Shown in pieces: positions 57,807-64,000 of a stretch of 64,000 bases of DNA. The position numbers and the translations under genes were made by a program. Source of the stretch: Burkholderia pseudomultivorans (GTDB taxonomy: Bacteria; Pseudomonadota; Gammaproteobacteria; Burkholderiales; Burkholderiaceae); NCBI RefSeq assembly GCF_001718415.1, contig NZ_CP013377.1, positions 1,860,001 to 1,924,000 on the forward strand, in the 5' to 3' direction. Below the pieces are notes generated by a model. The model was not told where the DNA came from, ran no database searches, and saw only the letters and a program-made list of their open reading frames with translations. Every line of letters begins with the position of its first letter. The stretch's first letter is position 1.

Positions 57807-58964
57807 ATGGATTTTTCGCTGACCCACGAGCAGGAAATGCTGGTTTCGTCGCTGCGCCAGTTCGTCGAAAAGGAACTGCAGCCCCATGAATTCGCCGTCG
57901 ACCGCGCGGACGACGTGCCGCCCGAACTCGCCGACTCGATCCGGCGCAAGTCGATCGAACTCGGCTTCTACGCGTTCAACATGCCCGAAAGCGCCGGCGG
58001 CCCCGGCCTCGACTACGTGACGCAGGCGCTCGTCGAACGCGAGCTCGGCCGCACCAGCTGGGCGCTGCACGTGTTCGTCGCGCGGCCGAGCAAGATCCTG
58101 ATGGCCTGCAAGGGCGACCAGATCGAGCGCTACCTGAAGCCGACCGTGCGCGGCGAACGCGTCGACTGCTTCGCGCTGACCGAGCCGGGCGCCGGTTCCG
58201 ACGCGATGGGCATCCGCACGCGCGCGGTGCGCGACGGCGACGACTACGTGATCAACGGCAGCAAGCACTTCATCAGCCACGCGGACACGGCCGACTTCGT
58301 GATCCTGTTCGCCGTCACCGGCGAAGAGGACGTGCGCGGCCAGAAGCGCAAGCGCGTGACCTGCTTCCTGATCGACAAGGACACGCCGGGCATGACGGTC
58401 CGGCGCGGCCCGCACTGCACGAGCCTGCGCGGCTATCACCAGTCGGAGATCTTCCTGAGCGACTGCCGCGTGAGCGCCGCGCAGATCCTCGGCGAAGAGC
58501 ATCGCGGCTTCGAGCTCGCGAACGACTGGCTGACCGCCGGCCGCGTGATGGTCGCCGCGAACAACATCGGGCGAGCGCAGCGCGCGTTCGAGATGGCCGC
58601 CGAATGGGCCGCGACGCGTCACCAGTTCGGCAAGCGCATCGGCGATTTCCAGGGCACGTCGTTCAAGCTCGCGGACATGCAGACGGAGATCCGCGCGGCC
58701 GAGCTCGTCACGCTCTACACCGCACAGAAGCTCGACCAGGGCACGATGACCGACGGCGACGCCGCGCTCGCGAAGCTGCTCGCGACCGAGACGCTCGGCC
58801 GCGTGACCGATCATGCGGTGCAGATCTACGGCGGCATGGGGCTGATGGACGAGCTGCCGATCGAGCGCTTCTGGCGCGATGCGCGCATCGAGCGCATCTG
58901 GGAAGGCACGTCCGAGATCCAGCGGCACATCCTGTCCAAGGAAATCCTCCGACGCTACAGCTGA
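57807..58964 (+). CDS. Acyl-CoA dehydrogenase
   Basis: 385 residues. FAD and acyl-CoA binding motifs are CFALTEPGAGSDAMGIRTRAVRDGDDYVINGSKHFISH and LADMQTEIRAAELVTLYTAQKLD. The catalytic base Glu is in RIWEGTSEIQRHILSKEILRRYS near the C-terminus (about residue 370). It oxidises an acyl-CoA to the 2-enoyl-CoA and passes electrons to ETF. Together with the hydratase-like gene upstream and the CoA ligase gene downstream it forms a partial beta-oxidation unit. The acyl specificity is unknown. It begins 3 bp after the previous stop. Confidence 0.95.
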   Translation: MDFSLTHEQEMLVSSLRQFVEKELQPHEFAVDRADDVPPELADSIRRKSIELGFYAFNMPESAGGPGLDYVTQALVERELGRTSWALHVFVARPSKILMACKGDQIERYLKPTVRGERVDCFALTEPGAGSDAMGIRTRAVRDGDDYVINGSKHFISHADTADFVILFAVTGEEDVRGQKRKRVTCFLIDKDTPGMTVRRGPHCTSLRGYHQSEIFLSDCRVSAAQILGEEHRGFELANDWLTAGRVMVAANNIGRAQRAFEMAAEWAATRHQFGKRIGDFQGTSFKLADMQTEIRAAELVTLYTAQKLDQGTMTDGDAALAKLLATETLGRVTDHAVQIYGGMGLMDELPIERFWRDARIERIWEGTSEIQRHILSKEILRRYS

Positions 58965-59016
58965 CATGAGCCCTCGCGCCGGCACACCGGCCGGCGCGCG
59001 TTCACAAAGGACCATC

Positions 59017-61155
59017 ATGACCTCCACTCCCGAAGTCGGGGATCGCCGCGCCGCCGCCGCGGCCCATCTGCGCCGGCTGCTCGAGCCGGCCAGCATCGCG
59101 TTCGTCGGCGGACGCGGGATCGCGGGCGCCGTGCGGCGCTGCCGCGACTACGGCTTTGCCGGCGACATCTGGCTCGTCAATCCGAATCACGCCGACATCG
59201 ACGGCGTGCGCTGCCACGCGAGCATCGACGCGCTGCCCGCCGCGCCCGATGCGGTGTTCGTCGCCGTGCCGGCGCGGCAGGCGATCGACGTCGTGCGCGC
59301 GCTGGCCGCGCGCGGCGCCGGCGGCGCGATCGTGTACGCGTCGGGCTTCTCCGAAACGGGCGCCGACGGCGCCCGGCTGCAACGGACGCTCGTCGAAGCG
59401 GCCGGCGACATGGCCGTGCTCGGCCCGAACTGCTACGGCCTGATCAACGGGCTGAACGGCAGCGCGCTGTGGCCGGTCGCGCACTGCGCGCCGCGCGTCG
59501 AGTCGGGCGTCGCGGTCATCACGCAAAGCGGCAATCTCGCGTACAACCTGTCGATGAGCGCGCGCTCGGTGCCGTTCGCATATCTCGCGAGCGTCGGCAA
59601 CCAGGCGTCGGTCGATATCGCGCGTCTCGTCGATGCGTTCGTCGACGATCCGCGCATCCGCGCGATCGGCGTGCATCTCGAAGGCCTGAAGGACGTGCGC
59701 GCCTTCAGCGAGGCCGCTGCCCGCGCGCTCGCGCGCGGCGTGCCGATCGTCGCGCTGAAGAGCGGCACGTCGACGCTCGGCGCGCAGCTCGCGATGAGCC
59801 ACACCAGTTCGCTCGCCGGTTCCGATGCGCTGTACGACGCGCTGTTCCGCCGGCTCGGCGTGATCCGCGTGAAGGATCCGGTCGGCCTCGTCGAAACGCT
59901 GAAGCTGCTCGCGATCGCGGGCGTGCCCGAGCGCCGCACGCTGGCCGCGCTCGCGACGTCCGGCGGCGACGCGGGGCTCGTCGCCGATCTCGGCGAGGCG
60001 CGCGGCATCGCGTTTCCGCCGGTCGGCGACGCGGGCCGCAACGCGCTCGGCCAGGTGCTGCCCGCGTATGCGACGATCGCGAACCCGCTCGACTTCACGA
60101 CGACGCCGTGGGGCGATCCCGACAAGATGCGCGCATGCTGCGACGCGCTGCTTGCCGATCGCCCGGGCGCCGCCGCGATGATCCTCGACTATCCGCAGGA
60201 AGCGACCGGCGAGCGGCCGCTGTGCGACATCGCGGCGAACGCGTTCGCGGCGTCCGCGCGCCAGCACGGCGTGGTCGGCGCGGTGATCTCGGTGTTTCCG
60301 GACCTGACGCCGCCCGATCACGCGGCGCGCATGGCCGCGGCCGGCATCGCGCCGCTGCAGGGGCTCGCCGACGGCATCGACGCGCTCGGCGCCGCGATGA
60401 CCTACGGCGACACGCGCCGCCGCGTGCTCGACGCCGATGCGCTCGGCGCGCTGCCCGTGCTGCGGGCCGGCAACGGCACGGGCGGCGACGGCGGCCCGGC
60501 CATCCTTCACGACGAATGGGCGAGCAAGCGGATGCTGGCCGCGCACGGGCTCGCGGTGCCGCCGGCCGAATGCGTCGCGCCCGCCGAGGCGCCGGCCGCC
60601 GCGCAGCGGCTCGGCTTCCCGGTCTGCGTGAAGGTCGTCAGCGACCGGCTGCCGCACAAGACCGAGGCCGGCGCGGTCGCGTTGAAGCTCGCCTCGCCCG
60701 AAGCCGTCGCCGAAGCCGTCGAGCGGATGAGCGCCCAGGTCGCGCGCTACGCGCCAGACGTGCGTGTCGAACGGATCCTCGTCGAGAAGATGGCCGACGC
60801 GCCACTGCTCGAACTAATCGTCGGCGTGAAGCGCGAACCGAATTTCGGTCTCGCGCTCGTGCTCGGCACGGGCGGCGTGCTGGTCGAGCTGATCCGCGAC
60901 ACCGCGACGCTGCTGCTGCCGGTGCGCGAAAGCGACGTGCGCGACGCGCTGCTCGGACTGAAGCTCGGCCCGCTGCTGACCGGCTATCGCGGCCGGCCGC
61001 CGGCCGATCTCGATGCGGTGGTCGCGAACGTGATGGCGATCGCGCGCTTCGCGCAGGCGCATGCCGACTCGCTCGTCGAACTCGACGTCAATCCGCTGCT
61101 GGTGATGGAACGCGGCGCGGTCGCCGTCGACGCGCTGGTGCGGCTCGACGCATAG
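59017..61155 (+). CDS. NDP-forming acyl-CoA ligase (acetate-CoA ligase family, fused alpha and beta)
   Basis: 712 residues. Order of domains: CoA-binding Rossmann (about 20-150; ASIAFVGGRGIAGAVRRCRDYGFAGDIWLVNP), a succinyl-CoA-synthetase-like flavodoxin domain (about 155-470) with LGPNCYGLINGLNGSALWPV, and an ATP-grasp domain (about 490-712; LPHKTEAGAVALKLASPEAV, ILVEKMADAPLLELIVGVKREPNFGLALVLGTGG). Such enzymes link acyl-CoA hydrolysis or formation to ADP/ATP. A phospho-His is expected in the alpha-like half, but I did not locate it with certainty. Likely to activate the acid that feeds the acyl-CoA dehydrogenase. The start at 59017 has AAAGGA 7 nt upstream. Confidence 0.92.
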   Translation: MTSTPEVGDRRAAAAAHLRRLLEPASIAFVGGRGIAGAVRRCRDYGFAGDIWLVNPNHADIDGVRCHASIDALPAAPDAVFVAVPARQAIDVVRALAARGAGGAIVYASGFSETGADGARLQRTLVEAAGDMAVLGPNCYGLINGLNGSALWPVAHCAPRVESGVAVITQSGNLAYNLSMSARSVPFAYLASVGNQASVDIARLVDAFVDDPRIRAIGVHLEGLKDVRAFSEAAARALARGVPIVALKSGTSTLGAQLAMSHTSSLAGSDALYDALFRRLGVIRVKDPVGLVETLKLLAIAGVPERRTLAALATSGGDAGLVADLGEARGIAFPPVGDAGRNALGQVLPAYATIANPLDFTTTPWGDPDKMRACCDALLADRPGAAAMILDYPQEATGERPLCDIAANAFAASARQHGVVGAVISVFPDLTPPDHAARMAAAGIAPLQGLADGIDALGAAMTYGDTRRRVLDADALGALPVLRAGNGTGGDGGPAILHDEWASKRMLAAHGLAVPPAECVAPAEAPAAAQRLGFPVCVKVVSDRLPHKTEAGAVALKLASPEAVAEAVERMSAQVARYAPDVRVERILVEKMADAPLLELIVGVKREPNFGLALVLGTGGVLVELIRDTATLLLPVRESDVRDALLGLKLGPLLTGYRGRPPADLDAVVANVMAIARFAQAHADSLVELDVNPLLVMERGAVAVDALVRLDA

Positions 61156-61166
61156 CGCACCCGATG

Positions 61167-61204
61167 GCGCACGCCGGCTCGCTCGTGCAGCGGCCGGCGT
61201 GCGC
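61167..61204. terminator. Bidirectional terminator hairpin
   Basis: A 12-bp perfect stem: GCGCACGCCGGC (61167-61178) with GCCGGCGTGCGC (61193-61204). It lies between the ligase stop (61155) and the convergent FAD-oxidase stop (61209). No T-run. Confidence 0.75.
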
Positions 61205-61208
61205 GGAC

Positions 61209-62600
61209 TCAGATCACCTTGCCGGGATTGAGCAGGCCGAGCGGATCGAACGCGTGCTTGAGCCGGCGCATCGCGGCAATCTCGGCATCGCTGCGCGAGC
61301 AGCCGAGCCAGTCGCGCTTGTAGCGCCCGATCCCGTGTTCGGCCGATACGGAGCCACCCGCGTCGCGCACGAGCGGATACAGCACCGCGTCGATGTCGTG
61401 CGCGCTCTCGCCAACCGCATACGGCGCCGACACGCACACATGCAGGTTGCTGTCGCCGAGATGGCCGAAGAAAAACACGTGCGCGCCGGGCCAGCGCGTC
61501 TTCAGCGCGCGCTCGCACGCGTCGATGAATTCGGCTGTCCGGCGCGACGGAATGCCGACGTCGAAATTCACGAGACCGGGCAAGTCGTCGATCGCGAGCC
61601 CTTCGCGCAGCGTCCAGAACGCCTGCGCATCCGCCGCGTTCTGCGCGAGCGCCGCATCGTCGATCAGCCCGCGTTCGAGCCAGTCGGCCAGCACGGCCTC
61701 GAACCGCGCGGCCGTCTGCGCGGCGTCGCCGCTCGCGCATTCGACCAGCACCTTGACGCCGCCGTCGGCCGGCAGCGGCGCGCGCAGGCCCGGCGTGTGT
61801 TCGGCGACATAGCCGTAGAACGCCGGCCACATCGCCTCGAAGCTCAGCAGGTCGGCGCAGGCCGCGCGCGCGTCGCGCAGCAGCGCGAGCGCCGCGGCCG
61901 TATCGCGCACCGCGCACAGTGCGGTCGACGGCGCGGCGAGCCGCCGATGCAGCCGTAGCACGACGCGCGTGACGACGCCGAGCGTGCCTTCGCTGCCGAC
62001 GAAGATCTGCCGCAGGTCGTATCCCGCGTTGTTCTTCAGCATCTTGTTCAGCGAACTCAGCACGGTGCCGTCGGCCAGCACGACCTCGAGGCCGAGCACC
62101 TGCTCGCGCGTCGTCCCGTAGCGGATCACGCGATTGCCGCCCGCATTGGTCGCGACATTGCCGCCGATCTGGCATGAGCCCCGCGCGCCGAGATCGATGC
62201 CGAGCGCGAATCCCGCGTCGTCCGCCGCCTGCTGCAGGTCCTGCAGCGTCGTGCCGGCCCAGGCGGTGAGCGTGGCCGCGTCCGCGTCGATCTCGACGAT
62301 GCCCTTCAGCCGGTCGAGCGACAGCACGATATCGTGCGCGCCCGGCGCCGCGCCGGCGGCGAGCCCCGTCATGCCGCCCTGCGGCACGACCGTCTGCCGG
62401 TGCGCGGTGCAGATCGCCAGCGCGCGGCTCACGTCGTCGACGCTGCGCGGGCGCAGCAGCGCGCGCGGCCGCACGCCCGGCGCTTCTCCGTAGTTCGTGA
62501 AATGGCGTTCGCCGATCGCGTCGCCGACGCTCACGCAGTCGTCGCCGAGCGCGTCGCGCAGCGCGGCGACGACGTCGCCGTTCGAGGAAGGATCGGACAT
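61209..62600 (-). CDS. FAD-linked 2-hydroxyacid dehydrogenase (GlcD/D-2-hydroxyglutarate dehydrogenase-like)
   Basis: 463 residues. FAD-binding domain: TVVPQGGMTGLAAGAAP and DLGARGSCQIGGNVATNAGGNRVIRYGTTREQVLGLEVVLADG. C-terminal domain: HVFFFGHLGDSNLHVCV (metal-binding His) and SVSAEHGIGRYKRDWL, then FDPLGLLNPGKVI. It oxidises a 2-hydroxyacid (for example D-2-hydroxyglutarate, D-lactate or glycolate) and passes electrons to a carrier or ETF. The start at 62600 (MSDPSSNGDVV) is preferred to the longer frame. It sits 43 bp downstream of the porin gene and uses that promoter (site C). Confidence 0.93.
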   Translation of the reverse strand: MSDPSSNGDVVAALRDALGDDCVSVGDAIGERHFTNYGEAPGVRPRALLRPRSVDDVSRALAICTAHRQTVVPQGGMTGLAAGAAPGAHDIVLSLDRLKGIVEIDADAATLTAWAGTTLQDLQQAADDAGFALGIDLGARGSCQIGGNVATNAGGNRVIRYGTTREQVLGLEVVLADGTVLSSLNKMLKNNAGYDLRQIFVGSEGTLGVVTRVVLRLHRRLAAPSTALCAVRDTAAALALLRDARAACADLLSFEAMWPAFYGYVAEHTPGLRAPLPADGGVKVLVECASGDAAQTAARFEAVLADWLERGLIDDAALAQNAADAQAFWTLREGLAIDDLPGLVNFDVGIPSRRTAEFIDACERALKTRWPGAHVFFFGHLGDSNLHVCVSAPYAVGESAHDIDAVLYPLVRDAGGSVSAEHGIGRYKRDWLGCSRSDAEIAAMRRLKHAFDPLGLLNPGKVI

Positions 62601-62643
62601 GGTCGGCAGGGCCGGTCGCACCCGGCCCGTTCAGGAGAAAGGA

Positions 62644-63774
62644 TCAGAAATTATGCCGCATGCCGACGCGCGCCGCGGCCTGCGTGCGGCTCGTCGACGG
62701 CGTGAAGCTGTAGCCGATCACCGCGTCGACGCCCTGCGACGCACGCATCCAGTCGACCGCCGCGTACACGTCGGTGCGCTTGGACAACGCGTAGTGCGCG
62801 CCGAGCGCGACCTCGTGCCAGTGATGGCCTTCGAACGTCGTGTACTGATAGCCCGCGACGAGCGACAGCGGCACGGTCGCCTGGTACAGGCCGCCGGCCT
62901 CGTACACGCGCATCGTCGACGACTGCCCGTAGCCCTTGAACGTCGTGTTGCTGAAGTCCGCGTTCAGCGTCAGCTTGCCGAACGCGTACGACGCGCCGAT
63001 CCCGAAGATCGACTGCGAGTCGATCGAGAACGGCGTCGAGTCGTGCAGGTCGGTAACGGCGCCCGTCGCCGGATCGACGCTCGCGACGGTCTGCCCGAGC
63101 ATCGTCCGCACGCCGATCTGCGCGTACGGATCGAGCGCCGCGAGCCCGCGCGGCGAATTGAGCCGCGTGTAGTTGCCGCCGGCCGAGAAGTCGCCCCGCG
63201 TATAGCTCGCGCCGACGCTCCACGCGCTGCCGTCGTGGAAGCTGCCCGCATTGTTGCTGAAGGAATACATGCCGCCGACGACCAGCCCGTGGAAGCTGCT
63301 GCTGACGAACTTCACCGCGTTCTGCAGCCGGTCGCCGCTCTGACGGTCGAAATCGCCGAGGTGAACGCCGTAGCCGCTGCCGAACGCGCTCACGTTGTAG
63401 TTCGCGGTGAAGTCGAACGCAAAGTCGTACTGGTTGCCGAAGGTCAGCGTGCCCCAGTCGTTGCCGAGGCCCACGTAGGCCTGGCGGCCGAACATCGCGC
63501 CGCCCTGGTTCAGCTTGCCGGTGCCGAGCCGGAAGCCGTTCTCGAGCTTGAACACCGCCTTGTTGCCGCCGCCGAGATCCTCGGTGCCCATCAGGCCGAC
63601 GCGGTTGCCGTACGACACGCCGTCGTCGAACAGGTATGCATGCGCGCCGCCCGTATTGTTCACGTAGGTGATGCCGCCGTCGATGATCCCGTACAGCGAC
63701 ACGCTGCTCTGCGCATGCGCGTGACCCTGAACCATCACCGACATCATGCCAGCCAGCAGGAAGCGTTTGTTCAT
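62644..63774 (-). CDS. Gram-negative porin (OpcP/Omp-like general porin)
   Basis: 376 residues. Signal peptide MNKRFLLAGMMSVMVQGHAHA (cleavage near residue 21). The mature protein begins QSSVSLYGIIDGGITYVNNTGG, the usual opening of beta-proteobacterial porins, and ends AAARVGMRHNF with a C-terminal Phe. Alternating aromatic strands, for example FKLENGFRLGTGKLNQGG and YDFAFDFTANYNVSAFGSGYGVHLG, suggest a 16-stranded trimeric barrel. It is expected to admit small polar compounds. The gene is transcribed from the site C promoter and is linked to the FAD-oxidase gene, so it may serve entry of the same substrate as the ABC transporters. Confidence 0.95.
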   Translation of the reverse strand: MNKRFLLAGMMSVMVQGHAHAQSSVSLYGIIDGGITYVNNTGGAHAYLFDDGVSYGNRVGLMGTEDLGGGNKAVFKLENGFRLGTGKLNQGGAMFGRQAYVGLGNDWGTLTFGNQYDFAFDFTANYNVSAFGSGYGVHLGDFDRQSGDRLQNAVKFVSSSFHGLVVGGMYSFSNNAGSFHDGSAWSVGASYTRGDFSAGGNYTRLNSPRGLAALDPYAQIGVRTMLGQTVASVDPATGAVTDLHDSTPFSIDSQSIFGIGASYAFGKLTLNADFSNTTFKGYGQSSTMRVYEAGGLYQATVPLSLVAGYQYTTFEGHHWHEVALGAHYALSKRTDVYAAVDWMRASQGVDAVIGYSFTPSTSRTQAAARVGMRHNF

Positions 63775-63866
63775 TTGCGGTGTCTCCAGTCTCCGCCGAG
63801 CGGATCGATTGTCATTGTTCGAAGAAGGCCGCCCGCCGGCTTCGCTTCGGCATCGCGGCGCTGGCG

Positions 63867-63896
63867 AGTATAGGTTTCGTTGAATGAATGTTCAAT
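63867..63896 (-). promoter_or_regulatory. Operator site C and promoter of the porin operon
   Basis: GTTGAATGAATGTTCAAT (63879-63896), the same half-site spacing as sites A and B. Minus-strand promoter: -35 TTGAAC (63895-63890), 17 bp, -10 TATACT (63872-63867), a layout identical to site A. The GAGTATAGG segment after the operator is also shared with site A. Predicted leader of roughly 85 nt to the porin start. Confidence 0.85.
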
Positions 63897-63947
63897 CGAT
63901 TGATGGCGTCGTCGACACCGGTGTTTACACCCATCGGCAATTTCTTT

Positions 63948-63977
63948 ATTGAAAAAACGTTCAACCCGTCATACCAT
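63948..63977 (+). promoter_or_regulatory. Operator site D and candidate promoter directed beyond the window
   Basis: ATTGAAAAAACGTTCAAC (63948-63965), the same TTGA-N8-TCAA pattern. Plus strand: -35 TTGAAA (63949-63954), 17 bp, -10 TACCAT (63972-63977). A divergent gene to the right of the edge is therefore likely to belong to the same regulon. It cannot be seen here. Confidence 0.65.
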
Positions 63978-64000
63978 CGGCGGGCAGTCCGCGTGGACGA

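Overview
The window is GC-rich, densely coded DNA with strong third-position GC bias. LpxO, PgaABCD, GcvA-type LysR regulators, a 376-residue trimeric porin and an AruH/AruI arginine transaminase route together suggest a Burkholderia, probably of the B. cepacia complex. Assignment to a secondary chromosome is a guess. I saw no rRNA, tRNA, CRISPR array, insertion sequence or prophage.

Layout. 1-4.3 kb (minus): a circularly permuted ATP-grasp protein, an alpha-E protein and two transglutaminase-like proteins, the last running off the left edge. 4.3-5.6 kb: no convincing gene, then an AT-rich leader. 5.6-17.5 kb (plus): a poly-beta-1,6-GlcNAc operon, pgaABCD, preceded by two small envelope genes. 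It is followed by its own GlmS, an exported propeller-like protein and a cytochrome c. 17.6-21.8 kb: an atcBC-like thiazoline/carbamoyl-cysteine hydrolase pair and a binding protein, separated by three tandem 49-bp hairpin repeats, with a divergent LysR gene. 21.9-27.4 kb: a VapBC-type module, an acetyltransferase, ahpCF, a Pro/Ala-rich membrane protein and lpxO. 27.6-32.9 kb (minus): a six-gene operon joining a polar amino-acid ABC transporter to a C45 acyltransferase/hydrolase, a class III aminotransferase and a carboxymuconolactone-decarboxylase-fold protein. 33-37.6 kb: MAPEG protein, alr, enoyl-CoA hydratase, LysR and a DMT exporter.

37.7-42.8 kb (minus): a compact atypical chemosensory operon. 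It encodes a membrane CheA-like kinase without a CheW-like domain, a small MCP-signalling protein, a CheX phosphatase, a degenerate receiver fused to CheX, and a canonical CheY. A near-perfect FliA (sigma-28) promoter lies just upstream and points away from it.

43.2-64 kb appears to be one regulon. A BetI-like TetR regulator sits among four operons and one gene start beyond the right edge, and four matching 18-bp operators (GTTGAA-N6-TTCAA type) coincide with promoters of nearly identical layout (TTGAAC-N17-TATACT). The operons encode a His/Arg-type ABC transporter with AruH and an AstE-like hydrolase; a Pot-type ABC transporter ending in AruI; an enoyl-CoA hydratase, acyl-CoA dehydrogenase and NDP-forming CoA ligase; and a porin with an FAD-linked oxidase. 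AruH and AruI convert arginine to 4-guanidinobutyraldehyde. The CoA genes suggest an uncharacterised CoA-dependent continuation for guanidino or related acids. This regulon and the chemosensory cluster are the best candidates for undescribed biology here.
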